From Thermoprotei archaeon (lineage in GTDB: Archaea; Thermoproteota; Thermoprotei_A; Sulfolobales; Ignisphaeraceae): a stretch of 5,111 nt of DNA. Every line of letters begins with the position of its first letter. The first letter of the stretch is position 1. The notes under the pieces are model-generated. The model ran no database searches, was not told where the DNA came from, and was given only the letters and a program-made list of their open reading frames with translations. The stretch spans positions 1 to 5,111 of the forward strand of contig QMWY01000109.1 in the NCBI GenBank assembly GCA_003661865.1, given 5' to 3'. This document shows, in pieces, positions 1 through 5,111 of the stretch. The position numbers were made by a program, and so were the translations under genes.

Positions 1-476
1 TATCGATCACGTTATCGCCCACAGCACCAGATGTGAGGCTTGTTGAAGGTAGCAATGCTGGTCAAGCAGATCTAGGAGGTAGCACCATAACAGTAACGAT
101 AACGGGTAGTACCAAAGCTTCCATAACGATACATCCAACTAACGAGAGGACTTACTACAAGAACGTTACGGTTATAGTAAATACCGGGAGTGCAACATAC
201 TACGGCTGGATAAAGGTCAACACGCCTATTTCAGCGAATGGTATTACAGCGGCTAAACTAATTATCAAGGACACGAGCGGAGCCACCGTCGCTACTGTTG
301 ACCTCATGTCGACAACTCTGCAAGGTGGTGGCTTCTCGATACCGGCTGGTGGTAAACTCTTCATCGATATTGAGGTGCAGATAGACTCTACCATAGACCC
401 AACAACGATAACTAGTGGTAACGTAGCTTCTATAGATCTAGTGTACAGTCCGCAGTCAGTGGAAACCCCACCATAG
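1..476 (+). CDS. TasA/AbpA-like secreted fibre subunit, partial (5' end outside window)
   Basis: The frame is open from base 3 to the TAG at 474-476, giving 157 visible residues with no start that must be used; the GTG at 33 is internal to an open frame. The visible part is all-beta in character: rich in Thr, Ser, Ile, Val and Gly, no Cys, one Trp. Near its start it has PDVRLVEGSNAGQADLGG, then YYKNVTVIVNTGS and YYGWIKV, later FSIPAGGKLFIDIEVQID and a final strand ending DLVYSPQ. This order (short strand, Tyr-rich strand followed by N-T-G, an 'IPAGG' turn before an amphipathic strand, closing Y-x-PQ) resembles the jelly-roll of TasA/camelysin and the archaeal bundling pilin AbpA, which polymerise by donor-strand exchange outside the cell. 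A signal peptide and donor strand would lie upstream of the window. The family call is by pattern, not by alignment. A signal peptidase operon converges on it 52 nt downstream. It could instead be another secreted beta-sandwich protein. Confidence 0.72.
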   Translation, partial: SITLSPTAPDVRLVEGSNAGQADLGGSTITVTITGSTKASITIHPTNERTYYKNVTVIVNTGSATYYGWIKVNTPISANGITAAKLIIKDTSGATVATVDLMSTTLQGGGFSIPAGGKLFIDIEVQIDSTIDPTTITSGNVASIDLVYSPQSVETPP

Positions 477-528
477 CCAAGTTCAATGGATACGAATTTG
501 TTCTGGAAGCTTTTTACACGAAGAATAC
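477..528. other. Short convergent intergenic region with weak T-run
   Basis: These 52 bases separate two stop codons facing each other. The + strand carries TTTTT at 511-515, about 35 nt after the upstream stop, which could act as a simple archaeal T-run terminator for the fibre-subunit gene. I see no convincing hairpin. No comparable T-run follows the minus-strand gene, so its transcript may run antisense into the subunit gene. Confidence 0.35.
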
Positions 529-1134
529 CTATTGATAACACATTTCCGCTCGCCATTCCGCGGTCTTGAACACGTATAGATGTGCTGCTCCTAGTGCTGA
601 GAACGCTATTAGTAGTACCCGTGCTAGTGCTGCTGTTAGAAGCGTTATGTGTCCTATAAATGTTATGTCTATGGTGCTGCTGCCTAGGTCTAGAAGCCCT
701 GCTCCGACGGCGTATCTCAGTTCGAGTGGTATGCTTCCTACGGCTAGGGATTGCAGGTATAGGATCCCTCTCATGAACATTGTGCTTATACCCATCATTA
801 CTGTTGATGCTATGCTTAGTGCTTGTAGAAGCCTGCTTCTCAGGACATTGTGTATTTTGATTGCTGAGAAGATCAGTGTTGCTGTGGATAGGAACATTCC
901 GGTTAGTATTGCTACGGCTGTTACGTGGAGGCTGTTGAGGAACTCGATCCCTATATCCACGCCTAGGTACTCGATGTGATACCACAGTAGTGCTATGGCT
1001 CCGCGTGTAGGCCCCCCATACATGGTGTAGATCGGGAGTATTGATGAAAGTGTGAATATGGCTGTGGTAATGGTAGCGAGAGTTGCGGTTACGGCGTGGA
1101 GAACCCTAGCTACTGAGCACAAACTTAGTCGCAT
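529..1134 (-). CDS. Four-TM integral membrane protein of unknown function
   Basis: I do not recognise this 201-residue protein. Starting at the ATG at 1134 it has four hydrophobic stretches at about residues 10-36, 69-92, 102-125 and 157-184. The short loop 93-101 (KIHNVLRSR) is basic and the C-terminal tail has K and R, so both ends are probably cytoplasmic and two loops (37-68, 126-156) face outwards. No catalytic motif or cysteine pattern stands out. The ATG at 1134 is preferred because GAGGAG at 1147-1142 lies seven bases before it; ATG 1149 and TTG 1171-1173 are longer alternatives. It overlaps the end of the signal peptidase gene by 29 nt, implying translational coupling. As the last gene of a surface-protein operon it is a candidate assembly, anchoring or channel partner of the pilus-like system; that role is inference from context only. 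Confidence 0.72.
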   Translation of the reverse strand: MRLSLCSVARVLHAVTATLATITTAIFTLSSILPIYTMYGGPTRGAIALLWYHIEYLGVDIGIEFLNSLHVTAVAILTGMFLSTATLIFSAIKIHNVLRSRLLQALSIASTVMMGISTMFMRGILYLQSLAVGSIPLELRYAVGAGLLDLGSSTIDITFIGHITLLTAALARVLLIAFSALGAAHLYVFKTAEWRAEMCYQ

Positions 1135-2257
1135 AAACGATCTCCTCATCCCAGACCCTGTAGCGCAACACAAGCCTAGCCATCCAGACCCCCGGAGGCA
1201 CAGCTATGTAGGTTTTGGATAGGGGCGCTAGCACCAAGGTGCCTCTGTATACGGAGAGCAGAGCTGTTCTCCCGAAACGATCCTTGGTGTAGGTTATGAG
1301 GCTGTAGCTAGTGTTTATAGGCACGGGATTTGGGTTTGCGATGGTGAATAGCCCTTGGTTCTCTAACACCTTGATATCTAGGAGGCGCCAAGTGAAGTGC
1401 ATGGGTATGGATAGGTGTAGGTATCCCTTGTCTAGGGCTATGAGGCACCTAATCCTGTAGTATGTTGTTACACCTCTAGAGCTGTTGAGAAGCTCTCTCC
1501 AGAACTGTGGGGGTAGTGTAATCACCACGATGTTGCCCCTGATCGTGCCGGGAAACGTGGCGAGGAGCCTACCACTGCTTGTATAAGCGCTGCAGACACC
1601 GCTTACTGCGAGGAGCTTGACACCTGTAGGTCTAAGTATTATTTCTAGCGATGAGTAGTTGCTGCTGTAAACAGCCCTGACAAGGGCTACACTAGGCTTC
1701 GGGAAGAGGGATTCAGGTAGTAGGGGTTGCCGTGGAGCAGAGAGCGCCACGACTATGTAGGCTGCGAACCACATGATCAGGATGCCTATTGTGAGGATCT
1801 CCAGAGAGGTCTTAGCGGCCCCCAGCCTCTCGCGCTCTAGATACTCTCTGGCCTTCATAGCTGCGTAGAACCCTAGTAGCAGAACCGTGGGTGGGATCCA
1901 GAGGTAGCGGGGGATGGCTAGAGTAGCTGTATAGAGTATCTCCCTAGCCATAGGGGGATCAGGAACAGGGTTAGCATCACCCTTAGTGATAGGGTTTCCA
2001 TGTTCATCGAATCCGATGAGTCTATGGACAACGCAGTAGATACGGCTTCTAGAAACACAGTAGACAACGACATCACCTATCCGCGGCTCCCTCCTAACAC
2101 CTACAACCAGATCCCCGATGTGCAGCGTGGGCTCCATGGATCGGCCAGACACTATGAACAGCGATACGGGCAGCCACAGGAACCTCCCGAGGAAGAGCAG
2201 GGCTATGAGCCCAAGAACGATGTAGATAGCTATGTCGAACAGCCGCCTAGCACCCAT
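1106..2257 (-). CDS. SipW-like (archaeal/ER-type) signal peptidase I with extra C-terminal beta domain
   Basis: Membrane serine peptidase that would remove signal peptides from exported proteins on the outer face of the membrane. Counting from the ATG at 2257 (383 residues): a membrane segment at about 7-36, then the catalytic core with SGRSMEPTLHIGD (nucleophile Ser40), GDVVVY, VVHRLIG (His78 where bacterial enzymes have Lys) and TKGDAN-PVPDP (Asp94, Asp100). Ser-His-Asp is the SEC11/SipW type. Two more membrane segments follow at about 117-133 and 153-173, joined by a basic cytoplasmic loop. They place residues 188-383 outside. This tail is beta-rich, has three N-glycosylation sequons, Cys222 and Cys271, and a stretch ANPNPVPINTSYSL reminiscent of LEA/WHy domains. 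Ordinary archaeal signal peptidases end soon after the core, so the tail is unusual. A TTG at 2278 would add seven residues but lacks an SD; the ATG has one. It lies between a surface protein and a four-TM protein. Confidence 0.9.
   Translation of the reverse strand: MGARRLFDIAIYIVLGLIALLFLGRFLWLPVSLFIVSGRSMEPTLHIGDLVVGVRREPRIGDVVVYCVSRSRIYCVVHRLIGFDEHGNPITKGDANPVPDPPMAREILYTATLAIPRYLWIPPTVLLLGFYAAMKAREYLERERLGAAKTSLEILTIGILIMWFAAYIVVALSAPRQPLLPESLFPKPSVALVRAVYSSNYSSLEIILRPTGVKLLAVSGVCSAYTSSGRLLATFPGTIRGNIVVITLPPQFWRELLNSSRGVTTYYRIRCLIALDKGYLHLSIPMHFTWRLLDIKVLENQGLFTIANPNPVPINTSYSLITYTKDRFGRTALLSVYRGTLVLAPLSKTYIAVPPGVWMARLVLRYRVWDEEIVYATKFVLSS
1142..1147 (-). promoter_or_regulatory. Shine-Dalgarno site for the four-TM gene
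   Basis: GAGGAG on the minus strand sits seven bases before the ATG at 1134, inside the 3' end of the signal peptidase gene. It decides between this ATG and the two longer in-frame starts. Confidence 0.55.
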
Positions 2258-2262
2258 AGCCA

Positions 2263-2273
2263 GATCAACCCTC
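2263..2273 (-). promoter_or_regulatory. Shine-Dalgarno site overlapping upstream stop codon
   Basis: GAGGGTTGATC on the minus strand resembles the archaeal SD (GAGGTGATC) with two extra bases. It ends five bases before the ATG at 2257 and contains the TGA (2267-2265) of the upstream gene. Termination and restart are therefore likely coupled, and the ATG is favoured over the TTG at 2278. Confidence 0.5.
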
Positions 2274-3776
2274 GACAACTACGTTTACGGGGTAGGAAAC
2301 CTCTACGAAACCATTGGTATAGACAAGCAGTAGCGTGAAGCTCGCAGAGAATCCTGGATCAGCATCTACATAGAGCCTTACCAAAGCACTGCTACTAGCT
2401 GGGATCTCCACGAAGTTGGTCTCCGTAGATATTATGGAATTGCCAACAACTGTTATCCCTGTTGAGGAACCGGTTTCCGTTGCGAGATACAGGGTAGCGT
2501 TGTGCAACGCTCCAGAGACGGAATAGCGTGTGAGCACGAGCTTGACGTGGAACACCTGAGAGCCTGTGTTATTAACTATAAGGATCGGCAGGTCCACGGG
2601 AAGAATACGGAACCTATAAACATCACCTCCAACGACGAACCCAGGGCTTATCGAGACCAAGGGGTTCTGTGAGGAAGAGTTCTCATAAACAGCTATGACA
2701 CCATTAGGTATAGCAAACCACGTTAACCCAGCCTCCCATAGGTTTAACACCGCCACGCCACTCTCATCAGCAGTAGCATTAGCTATTAGATTGCCTTGAC
2801 TATCAAACAGTTTCACAGCGTATCCTGGCAGAAGACCCGTAACGTTGATAAGCCAAGGCACAGCATCCCTAGTAACAACAACGTTGTCCACATAAGCAGT
2901 AACATTCGCAGACACTGCTCCCCAGAGAAGTCTAGCTAGATAGACATAGAGTAGGAACCCTGTGTTAGTCGGGTTTATGGTGCTATCAATAGCTGTAAGG
3001 AGAGGTTGACTAGGATCAATCCACAGCTGTAATGCACCATCGCTACGTCTAGAGGACACTTGAAGATCTGAGAGGCTTAGCCTAAGCCTAGAGCTAAGTC
3101 TACTCGCTTCACTGCCCAAGTAGAGCATTATGCTGTAGCGTAAACGTAGCAATAATACCTGGGGTCCAATACCATAAGCTTTGAGTGGAATAGTGTTCTC
3201 GATATAAGCAGCTACGGGATCCATATGGCTATTCCAACTAGGAGTCCCTTGAATGTTTAACGACAAGGATGACAATCTCGACTCTATGTACACCTCTGTT
3301 GCGTTATCTATGGCTTCGTTGCTAGCGTTGTTAAATATGGCGTAGCAGTAGCCGTAGATCCTGCTATCCGTCGATAACTCTAGGTTCAGGTATAGGTACC
3401 CGTTGGTTATGCCCCATCTGCAAGAGGTGTTTCCTCCAAAGCTTATCGATGATGCATCATGTGGGGAGTTGAAGTCACTCCAGTAGATGGCGTACCTCGT
3501 TAAGCTCAAGTCATAGCGATTGGCAGCCCTGGCTATATTCACAGATGCATTCGCTTGAGTGCCGTAAGGGCTTAGGGATACGTTTACGATGTCACTACTT
3601 GGTGCTTCGAGGACTATAGGTGGTGTAACTCCGCGAAGAACTACGGTTACGGGGTAGTATACGAAGCTGGCAGCAAATGTAGCAGCTATCGTTGAGATGA
3701 GCAATACTATTATGAGCAGTAACAGCGCTCCTTGCTTAGTACGCGCCATACTCTTCAGCCTATCCTTGGCGACCAA
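2265..3776 (-). CDS. Membrane-anchored or secreted multidomain beta surface protein, putative minor pilin/adhesin
   Basis: 503 residues from the TTG at 3776; an ATG at 3749 would give 494. A basic N-terminus precedes a hydrophobic segment (17-38) ending AATFAASF, which can be read as a signal peptide or an anchor. Next comes YYPVTVVLRGVTPPIVLEA (40-58), similar in position and wording to the start of the convergent fibre subunit and a possible donor strand. Residues about 88-302 look like a concanavalin/LamG-type jelly roll: aromatic-rich strands, Cys119 and Cys144 able to pair, and a closing strand AYVDNVVVT typical of carbohydrate-binding modules. Residues 309-391 (INVTGLLPGYAVKLFDSQGN...) look like a carboxypeptidase-regulatory or DUF2341-associated Ig-like module, and 392-503 like a second beta sandwich. 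Eleven N-x-S/T sequons fit a glycosylated exported protein. It is first in the operon with the signal peptidase. Domain names are by eye; a role as pilus tip, base or adhesin is inference. Confidence 0.75.
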   Translation of the reverse strand: MVAKDRLKSMARTKQGALLLLIIVLLISTIAATFAASFVYYPVTVVLRGVTPPIVLEAPSSDIVNVSLSPYGTQANASVNIARAANRYDLSLTRYAIYWSDFNSPHDASSISFGGNTSCRWGITNGYLYLNLELSTDSRIYGYCYAIFNNASNEAIDNATEVYIESRLSSLSLNIQGTPSWNSHMDPVAAYIENTIPLKAYGIGPQVLLLRLRYSIMLYLGSEASRLSSRLRLSLSDLQVSSRRSDGALQLWIDPSQPLLTAIDSTINPTNTGFLLYVYLARLLWGAVSANVTAYVDNVVVTRDAVPWLINVTGLLPGYAVKLFDSQGNLIANATADESGVAVLNLWEAGLTWFAIPNGVIAVYENSSSQNPLVSISPGFVVGGDVYRFRILPVDLPILIVNNTGSQVFHVKLVLTRYSVSGALHNATLYLATETGSSTGITVVGNSIISTETNFVEIPASSSALVRLYVDADPGFSASFTLLLVYTNGFVEVSYPVNVVVEG

Positions 3777-3799
3777 GGTACTTCTGGGAGCTCTACATC

Positions 3800-3827
3800 A
3801 AAAATCTTGTGCTGGGCACAAAGATTT
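3800..3827 (-). terminator. Hairpin plus T5, intrinsic-terminator-like, after the DUF2797-like gene
   Basis: The arms 3802-3812 and 3816-3827 are complementary over 11 bp with one bulged base and a 3-nt loop. On the minus strand the stem is followed by TTTTT (3804-3800), partly within the last arm. The stem starts at the stop codon (3828-3826) of the gene it would terminate. No T-run follows on the plus strand. T-runs are sufficient in archaea, so the hairpin may instead protect the 3' end or bind a regulator of the gene starting at 3776. Confidence 0.5.
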
Positions 3828-3830
3828 ATG
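3822..3830 (-). promoter_or_regulatory. Possible TATA-like box for the surface-protein operon
   Basis: CATAAATCT on the minus strand lies about 50 bases before the TTG at 3776. Initiation about 26 bases downstream would give a leader of roughly 25 nt. The match is modest, and the site overlaps both the end of the preceding gene and the inverted repeat, so this is tentative. Confidence 0.25.
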
Positions 3831-4836
3831 ACTTCAGAAGCTCTAGGCAGAGGACTCTGTCTCTGAGAAGCTCGTAGGGCACCGCTACACTACCTGCTGA
3901 TGCGCAGTTGAGGAGTAGTGCCCCATGGGCATAGCCCTCAACTACGCAGCTGTCTCCAGATAGTATCTTGTTGATGTCGCTGCTTCTGATAAGGATCCTT
4001 ATGTTAGGGGTGTCCATCCCCCAGTCTATGTTCATTACTGTTAGGGGTTTATCCTGGGTAAACCACCTCTTCAGCTCCTCTTTTAGGATCCCGGTGGATC
4101 TGGCCCTTCTCAGAACGGTTGCTAAGCGGCATGCAAAGGCACGTAGGTGCTCCTCTATACTGCGGTGTGACGCGCGGGTGAGGTAGGAGAACCTCTCCTT
4201 TGCTGATGGTGCCTGAGATACGCCGGGTAAGGATGAGAGGGCGACCTCGGCCTTCCTAGCCTCTGCTATACTGGGTGCTGCCAAAATAAACGAGTAGAGA
4301 AGCCCGGGTTGCTCTAAGAGCCTTCTAGAACCCTTAAACGAGATGACGGTCCCTATCTTGATAAGCTCTGAGCCGTAGTAGACTGTGTAGAGGAATGCAG
4401 GTAAGCGGAAGAACGGGTTAGACCTATTGACTTGTACACGTCCACTGAAAATATACCGTATGTAGTTCCCGTAATCCGTGTTGAAGTGTCGTGGACAGAA
4501 AACAGTGTTAGGCGGAGGTTTAGAGGAGCATCCTTTGCGAAGAACCGATAGGTTTAGCAGAGGAGGCTCGCCCGATACTGAGAGCTCCACAGATCCCGGG
4601 CATACCCTGTGTCTAAGGGGCTCGGTGCAGAACACTATACGGGTACCACGAGAGATAAAAGCCCATCCGCCACCCCCCAGAATCTCCGCTAGTACCCTAA
4701 GCTTCTCAACTCTAAGCTTCTCGAAAACAACCCTCTGCTCAAACCTTTCAAAAAGCCCAGCGAAGCAGGTGAACACGGAGCTCTTAGCTCCTGTGCGGAG
4801 AAGCAAAGCATCTATATCCCGCACAGCTAGAAGCAC
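3826..4836 (-). CDS. DUF2797-like protein, cysteine-rich N-terminal half
   Basis: 336 residues from a GTG at 4836; an in-frame stop at 4854-4852 leaves no longer start (GTG 4824 is a possible shorter one). The core FLYTVYYGSELIKIGTVIS, then RRLLEQPG and AEARKAEVALSSLPGV (148-206), matches what I recall of DUF2797: 'vYla-fg-x-vKvGvt', 'R-x-x-EQGa', then an Ala/Glu helix. The C-terminus (VVEGYAHGALLLN, 298-310) resembles the family's 'G-x-x-G-x-L-v' ending. The upstream half has Cys70, Cys79, Cys103 and Cys114 around RHFNTDYGNYIRY, a plausible metal site. The Y-Y-G...IKIG core also recalls the GIY-YIG nuclease fold, but I cannot confirm a catalytic set. The protein has no signal peptide or membrane segment, so it is cytoplasmic and probably unrelated to the surface operon. 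Function is unknown. Confidence 0.68.
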   Translation of the reverse strand: MLLAVRDIDALLLRTGAKSSVFTCFAGLFERFEQRVVFEKLRVEKLRVLAEILGGGGWAFISRGTRIVFCTEPLRHRVCPGSVELSVSGEPPLLNLSVLRKGCSSKPPPNTVFCPRHFNTDYGNYIRYIFSGRVQVNRSNPFFRLPAFLYTVYYGSELIKIGTVISFKGSRRLLEQPGLLYSFILAAPSIAEARKAEVALSSLPGVSQAPSAKERFSYLTRASHRSIEEHLRAFACRLATVLRRARSTGILKEELKRWFTQDKPLTVMNIDWGMDTPNIRILIRSSDINKILSGDSCVVEGYAHGALLLNCASAGSVAVPYELLRDRVLCLELLKS

Positions 4837-4870
4837 GCTGGGGCACCCGGACTAGGGCTACGCACCGCGA

Positions 4871-4880
4871 GGTATAAGCA
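4871..4880. promoter_or_regulatory. TATA-like box readable in both directions between divergent genes
   Basis: GGTATAAGCA on the plus strand reads TGCTTATACC on the minus strand. On the minus strand, initiation about 26 bases away falls near 4850, 12-15 nt before the GTG at 4836. On the plus strand it falls near 4901, 24-45 nt before the two candidate starts of the methyltransferase gene. It is the only AT-rich hexamer in this GC-rich intergenic stretch. Confidence 0.45.
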
Positions 4881-4890
4881 GGGCGGCCCC

Positions 4891-4905
4891 GGATGATGTT
4901 CATCC
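4891..4905. repeat. Perfect 6-bp inverted repeat with 3-bp spacer (operator-like)
   Basis: GGATGA-TGT-TCATCC is perfectly symmetric apart from its 3-bp centre. It lies just downstream of the TATA-like box at 4871-4880, around the predicted plus-strand start point, where a dimeric repressor would block transcription. It could equally be a small RNA hairpin or a coincidence. Confidence 0.3.
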
Positions 4906-4944
4906 CGACCGTTTCTGAGGGCTGATGAGGCGGTGGCTGGCTGA
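4893..4944 (+). ncRNA. Possible C/D box sRNA (motif-based candidate)
   Basis: In order on the plus strand: ATGATGT at 4893-4899 (box C RUGAUGA with its last base changed), 15 nt, CTGA at 4915-4918 (D'), 3 nt, CTGATGA at 4922-4928 (C', first base off), exactly 12 nt, CTGA at 4941-4944 (D). Order and spacing match archaeal double-guide C/D RNAs, which direct 2'-O-methylation of rRNA and tRNA with L7Ae, Nop5 and fibrillarin. Against it: two boxes are imperfect, no clear terminal stem is visible, and the TATA-like box at 4871-4880 is too close for direct transcription of the RNA. If real, the methyltransferase gene should start at 4946 rather than 4925. Confidence 0.3.
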
Positions 4945-4945
4945 C

Positions 4946-5111
4946 ATGTCTAGGGCGAAGCTCTTCGCAACCCTCGACCCGGGGCTTGAGCATGTCGCGC
5001 TAGAGGAGCTTAGGGAGCTGGCGCCCGTAGAGAACCCTAGGGTAGCGCCGGGCAGGCTCTACTTCGAGGCGGATCTGGGGGCGCTGCCAAGGATCGTGAT
5101 GTGGTGGAGAA
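4946..5111 (+). CDS. THUMP-domain tRNA methyltransferase, N-terminal fragment
   Basis: The frame runs off the window; 55 codons are visible from the ATG at 4946. The N-terminus SRAKLFATLDPGLEHVALEE (residues 2-21), then GRLYFEADLGALPRIVMWW, follows the pattern of archaeal THUMP methyltransferases of the Trm14/Trm11 type ('f-a-t-x-x-PGLE-x-v-a-x-EEL', then 'G-x-v-x-f-e' and a hydrophobic helix). These make N2-methylguanosine in tRNA at position 6 or 10 using S-adenosylmethionine. The visible piece is the N-terminal ferredoxin-like part; THUMP and Rossmann domains would follow outside the window, so the target position cannot be told. An in-frame ATG at 4925 would add MRRWLAD; an in-frame TGA at 4916 rules out anything longer. 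I prefer 4946 because the conserved part starts there and GGTGGC precedes it by eight bases. It is divergent from the DUF2797-like gene. Confidence 0.72.
   Translation, partial: MSRAKLFATLDPGLEHVALEELRELAPVENPRVAPGRLYFEADLGALPRIVMWWR

Noticed and set aside
33..35. GTG as the true start of the fibre-subunit gene
   Set aside because: The frame stays open upstream to the window edge with similar residues. Starting here would remove the signal peptide expected for such a protein and cut into a conserved-looking strand.
73..84. Strong SD-like TAGGAGGT on the plus strand
   Set aside because: It is inside the fibre-subunit frame, encoding Leu-Gly-Gly, and no start codon with a sensible frame follows at the right distance.
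200..985. Long minus-strand open frame of 261 codons
   Set aside because: It runs through the 3' half of the operon's last gene and antisense to the fibre subunit. Its translation is Arg/Ser/Thr/His-rich low-complexity without domain features, typical of an out-of-frame shadow.
2000..2338. Plus-strand open frame of 112 codons
   Set aside because: Antisense to the catalytic region of the signal peptidase, whose Ser/His/Asp boxes lie on the other strand. The translation is polar and non-globular.
4478..4855. Plus-strand open frame of 125 codons
   Set aside because: Antisense to the DUF2797-like gene, with an unnatural composition and no start signal.
4784..4993. Minus-strand open frame of 69 codons across the divergent promoter
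   Set aside because: Overlaps the start of both flanking genes on incompatible frames and shows no recognisable motif or SD.
1..5111. CRISPR array, tRNA, rRNA, insertion sequence or attachment site
   Set aside because: I saw no regularly spaced direct repeats, no cloverleaf-like segment with a T-loop motif, no transposase-like frame with terminal inverted repeats, and no duplicated tRNA end.

Overview
The window looks like a hyperthermophilic crenarchaeon (Thermoproteota). Arg is mostly AGG/AGA and Ile often ATA, genes start with ATG, GTG or TTG, leaders are very short with TATA-like boxes, and the signal peptidase is of the archaeal/ER Ser-His type. A member of the Desulfurococcales (for example a Pyrodictiaceae relative) is a reasonable guess, but nothing in the sequence fixes the genus.

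Layout: (1) bases 1-476, + strand: the 3' part of a secreted, Thr/Ser-rich all-beta protein that resembles TasA / archaeal bundling-pilus (AbpA-type) subunits. (2) Bases 529-3776, - strand: a compact three-gene operon that converges on it. It is read in the order 3776->2265 (membrane-anchored multidomain surface protein), 2257->1106 (SipW-like type I signal peptidase with an extra C-terminal beta domain) and 1134->529 (small four-helix membrane protein). The genes are 7 nt apart and then overlap by 29 nt. (3) Bases 3826-4836, - strand: a DUF2797-like protein, apparently a separate transcription unit because a hairpin plus T-run lies at its end. (4) Bases 4837-4945: a divergent promoter region with a TATA-like box readable both ways, a perfect small palindrome and a C/D-box-like motif series. 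(5) 4946 to the window end, + strand: the N-terminus of a THUMP-type tRNA methyltransferase.

Working model (inference): the - strand operon and the convergent + strand gene form one cell-surface fibre or pilus locus. The subunit at 1-476 and the large surface protein share a similar stretch after their N-terminal region. A dedicated signal peptidase would cleave one or both, and the four-TM protein would be an assembly or anchoring partner. This parallels the bacterial tapA-sipW-tasA logic and the archaeal bundling pili. The right-hand genes (DUF2797-like protein, tRNA methyltransferase) look like ordinary housekeeping neighbours.
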